A program made the translations under genes and the position numbers. DNA of 64,000 bases from the NCBI RefSeq assembly GCF_003854895.1, contig NZ_CP033966.1:2294001-2358000 (forward strand), written 5' to 3'. The notes under the pieces were generated by a model. The model had not been told where the DNA came from and ran no database searches. It was given only the letters and a program-made list of their open reading frames with translations. This document shows, in pieces, positions 53,819 through 63,052 of this stretch (the first letter of the stretch is position 1; every line of letters begins with the position of its first letter). This DNA comes from Pigmentiphaga sp. H8. GTDB lineage: Bacteria; Pseudomonadota; Gammaproteobacteria; Burkholderiales; Burkholderiaceae_B.

Positions 53819-54646
53819 ATGACTGCTGAACTGGAACTGCGGCAGGCCGCCTGCGCGCTGCTGGTCCTGGATGACCCGGCCGGGAAGGCCGCCGGTACCC
53901 GCGAACTGGCGGCCACGTCTATATATGTGGACGCCGGCCGCGTCTTGCAAGAGCCCGCGGGAGTGCCGGGCCGGCCGGCCCGGCCGCCGCTGGTGTCGCC
54001 GCGCGATGTGCCGGGGCGGGGCGTGGCCTCGGTCGAGGCGCGGGCGGCGCTGCTGCACGCGCTGGCCCATATCGAGTTCAACGCGATCAACCTGGCGCTG
54101 GACGCGGTCTGGCGCTTCGCCGGCATGCCCCAGGACTACTACCTGGACTGGCTGAAGGTCGCCGGCGAGGAAGCCCTGCATTTTTCGCTGTTGGCCGAGC
54201 ATCTGCGCATCCTGGGCCATGCCTACGGCGATTTCCCCGCCCACGACGGGCTGTGGCAAATGGCCGAGCGGACCCGGCTCGATCCGCTGGCCCGGATGGC
54301 GCTGGTGCCGCGTACGCTGGAGGCCCGCGGGCTGGACGTCAGTCCTGCGATACGGGCCAAGCTGGCCGGAGCGGGAGACGCGGCGGCGGCCGGCATCCTG
54401 GACATCATCCTGCGCGACGAGATCGGCCACGTGGCCATCGGCAACCGCTGGTACCGGTATCTGTGCGAGCGCGAGGGCGTCGATCCCGTGGACCACTACG
54501 CGGTGCTGGCCCGGCGCTACGACGCGCCGGGCCAGTTCGGTCCGTTCAATATGCCCGCCCGCCGGGCGGCGGGCTTCACGGAAGCGGAGTTGCGCTCGCT
54601 GGAGCTGTCGGCCATTTCCGGCCGCGATCGTCCTCGATCTGCCTGA
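53819..54646 (+). CDS. Ferritin-like protein, DUF455 family
   Basis: This protein of about 275 residues is a helical ferritin-like fold. Conserved metal-ligand style motifs are HIEFNAINLALD, EEALHFSLLAEHL and DEIGHVAIGNRWY. Relatives include the tRNA-modifying MiaE-type di-iron enzymes, but DUF455 function is unknown. ATGs at 53810 and 53819 are both possible; TACAAT (53806-53811), a likely -10 box, overlaps the first, favouring 53819. Its 3' end overlaps the convergent synthetase-like gene by 71 bp. Confidence 0.85.
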   Translation: MTAELELRQAACALLVLDDPAGKAAGTRELAATSIYVDAGRVLQEPAGVPGRPARPPLVSPRDVPGRGVASVEARAALLHALAHIEFNAINLALDAVWRFAGMPQDYYLDWLKVAGEEALHFSLLAEHLRILGHAYGDFPAHDGLWQMAERTRLDPLARMALVPRTLEARGLDVSPAIRAKLAGAGDAAAAGILDIILRDEIGHVAIGNRWYRYLCEREGVDPVDHYAVLARRYDAPGQFGPFNMPARRAAGFTEAELRSLELSAISGRDRPRSA

Positions 54647-56264
54647 GCGCCTGGCGCCGGATCTTGCCCGAGGGAGTGAGCGGCAGGGCCTCGACGAATT
54701 CGATCTCCTTGGGCGCGCCGTCCTGGCCGAGCTGCGCGCAGGCGTGCGACAGCAGGGCTTCCCGCAGGGCCGCCTCGCGTCCGGCCTTGTCCTGTTCCGG
54801 CACGGCCAGGGCGACGACGTAGGCCTTGATGCCGCTGCCGTCCGGCGTCGGCACGACCACCGCCTCGACCACCTCGGGGTGCTGGGTCAGGCAGTCCTCG
54901 ATGGGGCCGGGCGCCACCAGGCGGCTGCCCAACTGGAACATTTCGTCCAGGCGGCCCACGTACCAGAGGTAGCCGTCGGCATCCTGCCGGGCGAGATCGC
55001 CCGTGCGATGCCAGGTCCCGCTGACCGGCCGCCCGGTTTCCTCGCCCCGCCAGTAGCCGGCGAAGAAGGAGGGATCGGGATGGCCATGGATGTCGTAGCG
55101 GTTGACGGCGATCTCGCCATGTTCGCCGGTGGCGACCGGCCGGCCCAGGGCATCGACGATGGCGATCTGGTGGCCGGGGTAGGGCCTGCCCAGGCTGCCC
55201 GCCCGGGCGGGCCATTTCTGGCCGCTCTGGCCGATGACGGTGCCGATCTCGACCTGGCTGAAGGTCTCGTTGGGTTCGACCCCCAGTGCCGCCTTGCATT
55301 GTTCGAACAGCGCCGCGCCCAGCGAGGTGTCGGTGGCGGTGATGGCGCGCAGGGCCAGCCGGTGGCGCTCGGCGGGGCGGGGCACGGCCTTGAGCAGCCG
55401 GCGCAGGTCGCGGGTGGTCAGCGCGATGTTGGTGACGCGGTAGCGTTCCAGCAGGGCGAACGTGGCGTCGGGATCGGGCGGCTGGCGCATGCCCACTACC
55501 GGCTGGCCGAAATACAGGCCCGGTAGCAGCGCGCCGAACAGGCCGTGGGGGCTGCCCCATTCGGAGGCCGTCCACAGGACGTCGGCGGGCTGGGGGAACC
55601 AGTTCTGGGCGGCCACGAAGCCGGGCAGGTTGCCGATCAGGGTGGCGTGGGGCAGGACCACGCCCTTGGGCACGCTGCCCGCGCCCGCCGTATAGAGCAG
55701 CAGCGCGGGGTCGGAGGCCGAGGTGGGGTGCATGTCGAAGGCACTTTCCTGGCGGGCGAGCAGCGTGCGCCAGGAAAGGACCCGCTCGTCGTCCAGGTCG
55801 ATGCCGACCGTCTGGCGCAGCAGGGGACAGTGCTCGGTGGCTGGCAGCAGGGCCGCCGCCGCGGCGCCGTCGACGATGGCGATCCGGGCTTCGCTGTCGC
55901 GCAGCCGCTGTTCGTAGGTCTGGGCGTTCAGCGCGACCGACAGCGGGACGGTAATGGCGCCCATCTGGTAGACGGCGATATGGGCGACGACGGCTTCGGG
56001 GCGCTGGGGCAGGGCGATGGCGACGCGGTCGCCGCGCTGCACGCCCATGCGGCGCAGGCCATTGGAGAAGCGGTTGGCGTATTCGTGCAGGCGGCCGTAG
56101 GTCCAGACTTCGCGCCGTCCTTCGGCATCTTCGGCGTAGATCGCGATGCGGCGGGCATCGGCGCTGGTGACGGTCCAGCGGCGGCAGCAGACATCGGCGA
56201 TGTTCAGGCGTTGCGGGACCCACCAACGGAACGTGGTGTAGAGTGCCTGGTACTGGTCTTCCAT
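54576..56264 (-). CDS. Acyl-CoA synthetase-like protein (AMP-binding family) with altered core motifs
   Basis: This 562-residue protein has the full ANL-superfamily layout: a large N-terminal domain, hinge and C-terminal domain with the catalytic lysine in LPLTPSGKIRRQALR. However, the phosphate-binding loop reads LYTAGAGSVPKGV instead of the usual YTSGTTGxPKG, the A5 motif is SQVEIG rather than YGxTE, and the A8 motif is GRLDEMFQLGSRLVAP. These changes suggest altered or weakened adenylation, or a divergent benzoate- or fatty-acid-type substrate. It overlaps DUF455 at its 3' end and diverges from the hydrolase gene. Confidence 0.85.
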   Translation of the reverse strand: MEDQYQALYTTFRWWVPQRLNIADVCCRRWTVTSADARRIAIYAEDAEGRREVWTYGRLHEYANRFSNGLRRMGVQRGDRVAIALPQRPEAVVAHIAVYQMGAITVPLSVALNAQTYEQRLRDSEARIAIVDGAAAAALLPATEHCPLLRQTVGIDLDDERVLSWRTLLARQESAFDMHPTSASDPALLLYTAGAGSVPKGVVLPHATLIGNLPGFVAAQNWFPQPADVLWTASEWGSPHGLFGALLPGLYFGQPVVGMRQPPDPDATFALLERYRVTNIALTTRDLRRLLKAVPRPAERHRLALRAITATDTSLGAALFEQCKAALGVEPNETFSQVEIGTVIGQSGQKWPARAGSLGRPYPGHQIAIVDALGRPVATGEHGEIAVNRYDIHGHPDPSFFAGYWRGEETGRPVSGTWHRTGDLARQDADGYLWYVGRLDEMFQLGSRLVAPGPIEDCLTQHPEVVEAVVVPTPDGSGIKAYVVALAVPEQDKAGREAALREALLSHACAQLGQDGAPKEIEFVEALPLTPSGKIRRQALRQIEDDRGRKWPTAPASATPLP

Positions 56265-56450
56265 AACCCTCCGCTGGATTCAGGATCTGGTCCGGCCAGG
56301 TCGGCGGACGGGGTTTGCTGCGTTATATAGCAATCATTACTGACCTGACCGATAACCGCAATGGCTTTGGTGCCCGCGGTGCCAGGCCAAACGCCTCACG
56401 AGCCCCGTCTTTTCGCGGGTTTTCCTCCAATTTCCCCTAATTGTCGATAA

Positions 56451-57365
56451 ATGATCATGTACGAGCCGCTTGTAGCCCCGCGATCGGAGTATCTGGATGT
56501 TCGGGGTTTGCGTCACCATTTTCGTCATTGGGGCGACAGCAGCGCGCCGTTGCTGCTGGCGCTCCACGGCTGGATGGATTCGTCGGCCTCGTTCCAGTTC
56601 GTGGCGGACCGCTTGGCGGGCGATTTCCATGTCGTGGCGCCTGACTGGCGCGGCTTCGGCAGGACGCAGTGGGGAGGCGGCGATTGCTACGAGGTCGGCG
56701 AATACCTGGGTGATCTGGACGCTTTCTGCCGTCATTTGTCGCCTTCTTCTCCCGTCCGGCTGTTGGGGCACAGCATGGGCGGCAACATGGCCATGCTGTA
56801 CGCCGGCGTGCGCCCCGAACGAGTGGCGGCGGTGGCCAACCTGGAAGGGATGGGGCTGTCGGCGCAGCCGGCCGACGCGGCGCCGGGCCGGCTGCGGCAG
56901 TGGATGGATCAGATCGTGGCCGGCGCGCGGCTGGGGGACTACGACAGTCCCGAGGCCTATGCGCAGCGCCTGATGCGGGACAATCCCAGACTGGATGCCG
57001 CGAAGGCGCTGTTCCTGGCCCGCGAGAACGGCTGTCCCGAAGGGGAGCGGTGGCGGCTGCGTGCCGATCCCGTCCACAAGATCGTCAATCGTGTCCTTTA
57101 TCGGTTGGAAGAGGTGCTGGCCTGCTGGCGTGCGATCACGGCGCCGGTGCTGTGGGTGGAAGCCGCTGACAGCGCCGTCCGCGCCCGGGCATGGGCGGAG
57201 CCGGGCTACGAGGACAGGCTGGCTGGCGTTGCTTGCCTGCAACGGGTGACGGTCGCCGATGCCGGCCACATGCTGCATCAGGATCGTCCGGCCGAGGTGG
57301 CGCAACTCGTAGCAGATTTCCTGGCGCGGGCGGCGACGGTGCCGAGTGGCCGTCCTACAATGTGA
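56451..57365 (+). CDS. Alpha/beta hydrolase
   Basis: The 304-residue alpha/beta-hydrolase has the oxyanion region HGWMDSSASF (about residues 39-48), DWRGFGRT, the nucleophile elbow GHSMGG (Ser about 107) and a C-terminal catalytic His in DAGHMLHQDRP. It resembles small-molecule esterases or epoxide-hydrolase-like enzymes; the substrate is unknown. Starts at 56451 and 56457 are equivalent. The PHP gene begins 3 bases after its stop, so the two are one operon. Confidence 0.9.
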   Translation: MIMYEPLVAPRSEYLDVRGLRHHFRHWGDSSAPLLLALHGWMDSSASFQFVADRLAGDFHVVAPDWRGFGRTQWGGGDCYEVGEYLGDLDAFCRHLSPSSPVRLLGHSMGGNMAMLYAGVRPERVAAVANLEGMGLSAQPADAAPGRLRQWMDQIVAGARLGDYDSPEAYAQRLMRDNPRLDAAKALFLARENGCPEGERWRLRADPVHKIVNRVLYRLEEVLACWRAITAPVLWVEAADSAVRARAWAEPGYEDRLAGVACLQRVTVADAGHMLHQDRPAEVAQLVADFLARAATVPSGRPTM

Positions 57366-57367
57366 AC

Positions 57368-58210
57368 ATGGAATCCGCCCTGAACGTCGATCTGCACTGC
57401 CATTCCCAGGTGTCGGACGGCATGCTGCCGCCCGCCGAGCTGGCGGCGCGGGCGCGCCGCAATGGCGTCGACGTACTGGCGCTGACCGATCACGACGAGG
57501 TCGGCGGCCTGCACGAGGCCGCGGCGGCTTCGCGGGAACTGGGCATGCGCTTCGTCCCGGGGGTGGAGATCTCGGTCACCTGGGCCGGGGAAACGGTCCA
57601 CATCGTGGGCCTGCGCGTCGATCCCGACGATGCGGTGCTGGTCGAGGGGCTGCGCGACACCCGCTCCGGCCGCGAGCGCCGCGCCCGCGAAATGGCGGCG
57701 CAACTGGCGGCGGTCGGCATCCCGGACGCGTTCGAGGGGGCGCTGGTCCACGTCGGCAATCCGCAACTGATCAGCCGTACGCACTTCGCGCGTTTCCTGG
57801 TCGAGCGCGGCGTGTGCAAGGACGTGGGCGAGGTCTTTCAGAACTACCTGGTGGAGGGCAAGCCCGGCTACGTACCCATGCGCTGGGCCACGCTTGCCGA
57901 TGCCGTGGGATGGATACGGGGCGCCGGCGGCGTGGCCGCCATTGCCCATCCGGGCCGCTATCCCTACACGCCGCTGCAGTTCCATGCGCTGTACGATGAA
58001 TTCCTGCAACTGGGCGGGCGCGGCATCGAGGTCGTCACGGGCAGCCATACGCCCGACCAGTATCGCGAGTATGCCGAGGTCGCCACGCGCTATGGCTTCC
58101 TGGCCTCGCGCGGCTCGGACTTCCACGGCCCCGAGGAAAGCCGGGTCGACCTGGGCTGCCTGCCTCCCTTGCCCGCGCAGCTGACGCCTATCTGGCACGA
58201 CTGGTTTTGA
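57368..58210 (+). CDS. PHP-domain phosphoesterase, RNase AM (YciV/TrpH) type
   Basis: The 280-residue protein has the complete set of PHP metal-binding motifs: DLHCHSQVSDG (N terminus), LTDHDEVGG, PGVEIS, HPGRYPY and SDFHG. YciV/TrpH of Escherichia coli is a 5'-3' exonuclease that trims rRNA 5' ends and short oligonucleotides; the same role is likely. It follows the hydrolase closely, and its stop lies 5 bases before the greB ATG. Confidence 0.92.
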   Translation: MESALNVDLHCHSQVSDGMLPPAELAARARRNGVDVLALTDHDEVGGLHEAAAASRELGMRFVPGVEISVTWAGETVHIVGLRVDPDDAVLVEGLRDTRSGRERRAREMAAQLAAVGIPDAFEGALVHVGNPQLISRTHFARFLVERGVCKDVGEVFQNYLVEGKPGYVPMRWATLADAVGWIRGAGGVAAIAHPGRYPYTPLQFHALYDEFLQLGGRGIEVVTGSHTPDQYREYAEVATRYGFLASRGSDFHGPEESRVDLGCLPPLPAQLTPIWHDWF

Positions 58211-58215
58211 GCTTC

Positions 58216-58779
58216 ATGAACAAGGCTTTTGTCAAAGAATCCGAGGGCCAGGACGACGACGACCTGCCCGAGCACCTGGCCCTGCCGGCCGGCGTGCGCA
58301 ACTACATGACGCCCGACGGCTACGCGCGCCTGCGCGGCGAACTGGTCCACCTGATGAACGTGGAGCGGCCGTCGGTGGTGCAGATCGTGTCGTGGGCCGC
58401 CTCCAATGGCGACCGTTCCGAGAACGGCGACTACCTGTACGGCAAGAAGCGCCTGCGCGAGATCGACCGCCGCATGCGTTTCCTGACCCGCCGCCTGGAC
58501 ATCGCCGAAGTGGTGGACACCTCCGCCCAGCCCAACCGCGACCAGGTGTTCTTCGGCGCCACGGTCAACTACATGGACCGTGCCGGCGAGGAACACACGG
58601 TGACCATCGTGGGCGTGGACGAGGCCGAACCGCTGCAGGGTCGGATCAGCTGGATCTCGCCCGTGGCGCGTGCCTTGATCAAGGCGCGCGAGGGCGATAC
58701 GGTCGTGCTGCGCACCCCGTCGGGCGTGGATGAACTGGAAATCCTGGAAGTGAGCTATCCGGATCCGCCGCCGCCGTAG
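58216..58779 (+). CDS. greB: Transcription elongation factor GreB
   Basis: The 187-residue protein has a coiled-coil N-terminal domain whose tip carries the acidic NGDRSENGDYLYGKKRLREI motif, diagnostic of GreB rather than GreA, and a C-terminal FKBP-like domain binding RNA polymerase. It rescues backtracked polymerase by stimulating transcript cleavage. The N terminus before the conserved YMTPDGYARL is about 25 residues long and acidic (EGQDDDDLPEH). A TTG at 58207 overlapping the previous gene is an alternative start. Confidence 0.95.
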   Translation: MNKAFVKESEGQDDDDLPEHLALPAGVRNYMTPDGYARLRGELVHLMNVERPSVVQIVSWAASNGDRSENGDYLYGKKRLREIDRRMRFLTRRLDIAEVVDTSAQPNRDQVFFGATVNYMDRAGEEHTVTIVGVDEAEPLQGRISWISPVARALIKAREGDTVVLRTPSGVDELEILEVSYPDPPPP

Positions 58780-58787
58780 CGGGCCGG

Positions 58788-61046
58788 TCAGCCCTTGACG
58801 CGGATGATGCGCTGGACCTGGGGCACGCGGCGCAGGTGGCGGATGACCTGGGCCAGGTGCTGGCGGCTTTCCACCTGGATGGTGAAATGCACCGCCACGG
58901 TGGACGAGGCCTCGTCCTGCATGGAGACGTGGGTGATGTTGGCGTCGGAGGCCGATATCTCGGCCGCCACGCGGCCCAGCACGCCGCGCTCCTGGCGCAG
59001 CACCACGTCGATGCGCACGGTGAAGTGGCGCGAGGTCTGGTCGTCCCAGGCCACGTCCAGCCAGCGTTCCGGTTCGCGGGCGCGTTGGCGGCGGGCGTTG
59101 GGGCAGTCTTCGGTATGGACCACCAGGCCATGCCCCAGTCGCACGTAGGCGACGATGGCATCCCCGGGTATGGGCGTGCAGCAGGGGGCCAGCTGCACCG
59201 CCAGGCCTTCGTTGCCCTGGATGCGTATGGGCGTGGCCGTGCCTTGTTCCGTGTAGCGTTCCACCTGTTCGGCGGTGGTCGAGATGGGGTCGCCCTCGGG
59301 CATGAAGCGGCGCGCGACCACCGCCGCGAGCCGTTTGCCCAGCCCGATGTCGGCCAGGATCTCGTCGCGCGAGCGCGCGCCGCTGCCGCGTGCCAGCTTG
59401 TCCCAGATCGGGTCGGTGCTGTCCGGCATCGGCATGTTCATGGACTTGAGCGCCTGGCCCAGCAGGCGTTCGCCGAAGCTGACGGACTCCTCGTACTTGA
59501 CCGTGCGCAGGTAGTGGCGGATTTCCGAGCGCGCCTTGCCGGTGCGCACGAAGTTCAGCCATTGCGCATTGGGACGCGAATGCTCGGCGGTAACGATCTC
59601 GACCGCGTCGCCGCTCTTGAGTTCGGTGCGCAGCGGCACGAACTCGCTGTTGACCTTGGCGGCCACCGTCTGGTTGCCGACGTCGGTGTGGATGCTGTAG
59701 GCGAAATCGATGGGCGTGGCGCCGCGCGGCAGCGAGATGATCTTGCCGCGGGGCGTGAAGACGTAGACCGCGTCGGGGAACAGGTCCACCTTCACGTGTT
59801 CCAGGAACTCGCTGCTGTCGCCGGTCTGGCGCTGGATGTCGAGCAGCGACTGCAGCCACTGGTGGGTGCGTTTCTGCAGGTCGTTCAGGTCGACGTCGGA
59901 GGTCTTGTACAGCCAGTGCGCCGCCACGCCGCTCTCGGCCACCTGGTTCATGTCGCGCGTGCGGATCTGGAACTCCACCGGCGTGCCGTAGGGGCCCACC
60001 AGCGTCGTGTGCAACGACTGGTAGCCGTTGACCTTGGGAATGGCGATGTAGTCCTTGAACTTGCCCGGCACCGGCCGGAACAGCTGGTGCAGCGTGCCCA
60101 GCGCCAGATAGCACTCGGGCTGCGAATTGACCACGATGCGAAAGCCGTAGATGTCCAGCACTTCCGAGAACGATTTCTTCTGTTCCAGCATCTTGGTGTA
60201 GATGCCGTACAGGTTCTTCTCGCGGCCGTTGACCTCGGCTTCGATGCCGGCGGCGGGCAGCGCGGCGCGCACGGCTTCCTGGATCTTGCCCACCAGTTCG
60301 CGGCGGTTGCCGCGCGCGGCCAGCACCGCCTTGCGCAGCACCATGTAGCGGTGGTGATACATCGCCTCGAAGCAGAGTTCCTGCAGTTCGCGGTAGATGA
60401 TGTTCAGCCCCAGGCGGTGGGCGATGGGAGAATAGATCTCCAGCGTTTCCCGCGCCACGCGGCGGCGTTTCTCGTGGCTGACGGCGCCCAGCGTGCGCAT
60501 GTTGTGCAGCCGGTCGGCCAGCTTGATCAGGATGACGCGCACGTCGCGCGCCATGGCCAGCAGCATCTTGCGGAAGCTCTCGGCCTGTTGCTCGGCCTTG
60601 CTGGCGAACTCCAGCCGGTCCAGCTTGGACAGTCCGTCGACCAGTTCGGCGACCTCGGTGCCGAAGCGTTCGATCAGCTCCTGCTTGGTAACGCCCTGGT
60701 CTTCCATGACGTCGTGGAGCAGGGCGGCCATCAGCGCCGCCGCATCCAGTTTCCAGGCGGCGCAGATTTCGGTGACGGCGATGGGGTGCGAGATGTACGG
60801 CTCGCCACTGGCGCGGAACTGGCCCAGGTGCGCTTCGTCGGAGAAACGGTAGGCTTCGCGCACCCGGCGGACGTCTTCCGGGCTGAGATACTGCGAAATG
60901 GTTTCGGCCAGCGGGGCGAACGAGACGCCGGCGGCGGCCGGCGCGGGACTGGCTGAGGCGAGCGCCTGGGAACCGGCGGCGGCAGCAACTGCTATCGGTG
61001 TTCCGGAAGTACTCCCGGAACGCGAGGAAGAAACTGGAAATCCCAT
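58788..61046 (-). CDS. spoT: Bifunctional (p)ppGpp synthase/hydrolase, Rel/SpoT family
   Basis: The 752-residue stringent-response protein has an intact HD hydrolase site (His111-Asp112 in LLHDVMEDQ), a synthetase domain with YGIYTKML and KDYIAIPKVNGYQSLH, a TGS domain (VFTPRGKIISLPRGATPIDFAY), a Cys-containing helical region (LAPCCTPIPGD) and a C-terminal ACT domain. The intact HD motif and its place after rpoZ argue for SpoT rather than RelA. The first ~45 residues are low-complexity (Ala/Ser/Pro), so the true start may be internal. It converges on greB with an 8-bp gap. Confidence 0.95.
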   Translation of the reverse strand: MGFPVSSSRSGSTSGTPIAVAAAAGSQALASASPAPAAAGVSFAPLAETISQYLSPEDVRRVREAYRFSDEAHLGQFRASGEPYISHPIAVTEICAAWKLDAAALMAALLHDVMEDQGVTKQELIERFGTEVAELVDGLSKLDRLEFASKAEQQAESFRKMLLAMARDVRVILIKLADRLHNMRTLGAVSHEKRRRVARETLEIYSPIAHRLGLNIIYRELQELCFEAMYHHRYMVLRKAVLAARGNRRELVGKIQEAVRAALPAAGIEAEVNGREKNLYGIYTKMLEQKKSFSEVLDIYGFRIVVNSQPECYLALGTLHQLFRPVPGKFKDYIAIPKVNGYQSLHTTLVGPYGTPVEFQIRTRDMNQVAESGVAAHWLYKTSDVDLNDLQKRTHQWLQSLLDIQRQTGDSSEFLEHVKVDLFPDAVYVFTPRGKIISLPRGATPIDFAYSIHTDVGNQTVAAKVNSEFVPLRTELKSGDAVEIVTAEHSRPNAQWLNFVRTGKARSEIRHYLRTVKYEESVSFGERLLGQALKSMNMPMPDSTDPIWDKLARGSGARSRDEILADIGLGKRLAAVVARRFMPEGDPISTTAEQVERYTEQGTATPIRIQGNEGLAVQLAPCCTPIPGDAIVAYVRLGHGLVVHTEDCPNARRQRAREPERWLDVAWDDQTSRHFTVRIDVVLRQERGVLGRVAAEISASDANITHVSMQDEASSTVAVHFTIQVESRQHLAQVIRHLRRVPQVQRIIRVKG

Positions 61047-61139
61047 GGTCGCCTCAGGAGGAGCGCCCCCGGGGGGACCGGGCCGCTCCAGGCATCGCCG
61101 GCCTGTATGCCGGCGGCAAGACCGTCATGGTCTTGGAAA

Positions 61140-61343
61140 TCAGGTGGGGACCTTTTTCAGCATTTCCACCCCGGTCACGCCGGAAGCGACCTCGCGCAGC
61201 GCGGTAACGGTCGGCTTGTCCTTGCTATCGAGCTTGGGGGCATGGCCCTGGGCCAGTTGCCGGGCGCGATAGGTCGCCACGAGGGTCAGTTTGAACCGGT
61301 TCGGAATTTGCTTCAAGCAGTCTTCTACGGTGATACGTGCCAT
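61140..61343 (-). CDS. rpoZ: RNA polymerase omega subunit
   Basis: The 67-residue protein begins MARITVEDCLKQIPNRFKL, the canonical omega N terminus, and has the conserved APKLDSKDKPTVTALREVA segment. Omega stabilises the beta' subunit and is needed for the ppGpp site 1 response, which fits its place before spoT. The start at 61343 has AGGGA upstream; an ATG at 61382 would overlap the end of gmk. Confidence 0.97.
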   Translation of the reverse strand: MARITVEDCLKQIPNRFKLTLVATYRARQLAQGHAPKLDSKDKPTVTALREVASGVTGVEMLKKVPT

Positions 61344-61378
61344 GAGGGTCCCTGAAAGCTGTGCGTACTGGACGCGAG

Positions 61379-62020
61379 TCAAAGCGGTGCGGACGTTTGC
61401 GGAATGCCCAGTTGCGAAAACAGACTGGCATGCCGGGCCGCCTGAGAACGAAAACGCAGCCTGGCGGCGGTAACGATCGTCGTCATGTCGGCCAAGGCTG
61501 CGCTAAAGTCTTGATTAATAATAACATATTCGAATTCGGGAGCATGCGCGAACTCGCCCCCGGCTGCCAGCAGCCGCCGCGCGATCACATGGGACTCGTC
61601 CTGGCCGCGTTCGTGCAGCCGGGTTTCCAGGGCCTCGATGGATGGCGGAAGGATGAAGATGCCGATGGCTTCGGGGAATTTGGCGCGCACCTGGCGGGCT
61701 CCCTGCCAGTCGATTTCCAGCAGGACGTCGTTGCCGGCCTCGGTCTGGCGTTGAATCCAACTGCTCGGCGTGCCGTAGAAATTCCCGTGTACCTCGGCCC
61801 ACTCCAGCAGGTCATCCTCGCGCTGCATCTTCTCGAAGGCGGGGACGGTGACGAAGTGGTATTCCTTGCCGTCGGTTTCACCCGGGCGGGGCGGGCGGGT
61901 GGTGCAGGAAATCGACAAGCGGATTTCGGGTCTGGCCTTGAGCAGGGCGTTGACCAGGCTGGACTTGCCGGCGCCGCTGGGCGCGACGACCATGAAGACG
62001 TTACCGGCGCGTGGAGGCAT
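61379..62020 (-). CDS. gmk: Guanylate kinase
   Basis: The 213-residue enzyme phosphorylates GMP to GDP. It has the P-loop APSGAGKSS (about residues 13-21), the GMP-binding region SCTTRPPRPGETDGKEYHFV and VLLEIDWQGARQV. It is the first gene of gmk-rpoZ-spoT, which links guanine nucleotide supply with (p)ppGpp metabolism. A perfect -10 box lies upstream. Confidence 0.97.
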   Translation of the reverse strand: MPPRAGNVFMVVAPSGAGKSSLVNALLKARPEIRLSISCTTRPPRPGETDGKEYHFVTVPAFEKMQREDDLLEWAEVHGNFYGTPSSWIQRQTEAGNDVLLEIDWQGARQVRAKFPEAIGIFILPPSIEALETRLHERGQDESHVIARRLLAAGGEFAHAPEFEYVIINQDFSAALADMTTIVTAARLRFRSQAARHASLFSQLGIPQTSAPL

Positions 62021-62045
62021 GAATCAGTGCGGAACACAAAAAAAT

Positions 62046-62076
62046 ATTATATCCCCCCCGCCCTTGGGGGACGCAA
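62046..62076 (-). promoter_or_regulatory. Promoter of gmk-rpoZ-spoT
   Basis: On the minus strand a perfect TATAAT (plus positions 62046-62051) lies about 26 bp before the gmk start, with TTGCGT (62071-62076) 19 bases further upstream. The spacer contains a C7 run and CGCCC-TT-GGGGG, reminiscent of the first hairpin of the structured element and possibly a decayed fragment of it. Confidence 0.5.
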
Positions 62077-62111
62077 GAATACGGCGCTCCGCACCGAGAC
62101 AGCCCCACAAA

Positions 62112-62190
62112 GACCCAGGATGCGGTGGATCCGGCTCCGCCGGTCCACCCGCATCGCCCCCTGGGGGGCGCCCGTAAGGGCGTAGGGGGG
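62112..62190 (-). repeat. Structured interspersed element, copy 3 (after the mlaC-like gene)
   Basis: This 79-bp copy is read on the minus strand directly after the stop of the MlaC-family gene, as copy 1 follows scoA. It has a C6 run, CGCCC-TTA-CGGGCG, the same central hairpin, and a long hairpin whose base is GATGCG paired with CGCATC in place of GGCGC with GCGCC. The inner GTGGA/TCCAC and CCGGC/GCCGG pairs and the GGA loop are unchanged. Confidence 0.9.
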
Positions 62191-62877
62191 TTATCTACCC
62201 GTATTCATCTTTTGATTGCTGGTCTGCAGGGCCTTGATGATGGCGTCCACGCCGCCCTGCGAACCGATGGAGGCGAACTGGTCGCGGTAGTTCTGGATGA
62301 ACCAGACGCCCATGACGTTCAGGTCATAGATCTTCCAGCCCTGGTCGCTTTTCTCCAGCCGGTAGTCAACGGGGATCGGGTCGCGCTGGCCGTCGGTAAC
62401 CGTGGTGCGCACGACGACGTCGGTGGCGCCGGGTTCGGCGCGGAAGGGGCGCATGTCGACGCGGGCCTGCGGGGTGATGGTGGAGACCGAGCCGCCGTAG
62501 GTGCGCACCAGCATGTTGCGGAACTCCTTGACCAGCGCGGTGCGCTGCTCGGGCGTGGCCTGGCGCCAGTAGCGGCCCACCGCCAGGCGGGTGGTCTTCT
62601 CGAAGTCGACGTAGGGCAGGATGAGTTCGTCGATGGCCTGGTTGATCTTCTCGGGCGAGCCGGACTTCAGTTCCTGGTCCTTGCGGATGCGGTCCAGCAC
62701 GTTGTTGGCCGCCTTCTGGATGATCACGTTGGGCGGATCCTGCGGGCCGGGTGCCTGCGCGCGGGCCTGGCCGGCGGCGAAGAAAGCGAGGGCCAGCGCG
62801 GTCGCCCAGCAGGCGAGCCAGGCCAGGCGGTGGCGGGTCGAGGCGAGGGCTTGGAGGGCGGGGCGCGAGTCGAGCAT
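62191..62877 (-). CDS. MlaC/Ttg2D-family phospholipid-binding protein
   Basis: The 228-residue exported protein has a signal peptide ending near QARAQA (about residue 40). Then comes the MlaC fold: ILPYVDFEKTTRLAVGRYWRQATPEQR, LVRTYGGSV and a C-terminal DLNVMGVWFIQNYRDQFASI. MlaC carries phospholipids between the outer membrane and the inner-membrane MlaFEDB complex. No other mla genes are beside it, so a hopanoid- or other lipid-carrying role (HpnM type) is possible. The start at 62877 has GGGAGA upstream. It diverges from the S9 peptidase. Confidence 0.88.
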   Translation of the reverse strand: MLDSRPALQALASTRHRLAWLACWATALALAFFAAGQARAQAPGPQDPPNVIIQKAANNVLDRIRKDQELKSGSPEKINQAIDELILPYVDFEKTTRLAVGRYWRQATPEQRTALVKEFRNMLVRTYGGSVSTITPQARVDMRPFRAEPGATDVVVRTTVTDGQRDPIPVDYRLEKSDQGWKIYDLNVMGVWFIQNYRDQFASIGSQGGVDAIIKALQTSNQKMNTGR

Positions 62878-63052
62878 GGGATCTCCCTGAACGGACGGCG
62901 AACGGAGGCCGCCGGTATGTATTGGAGGATATATCACGCCCGGCGTTCCGGACGACTGAAACAGAATGCTGCAAAGGCCGGACCGGGCCGGGGGCGACAC
63001 TTCGCTGTGCTATGTTTTCCGATCATTCCCTCCTTCTATCGCGGATCGCGCC

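Noticed and set aside
58836..60956. 706-codon plus-strand frame opposite spoT
   Set aside because: It is antisense to a fully conserved SpoT with intact motifs and has no recognisable domain.
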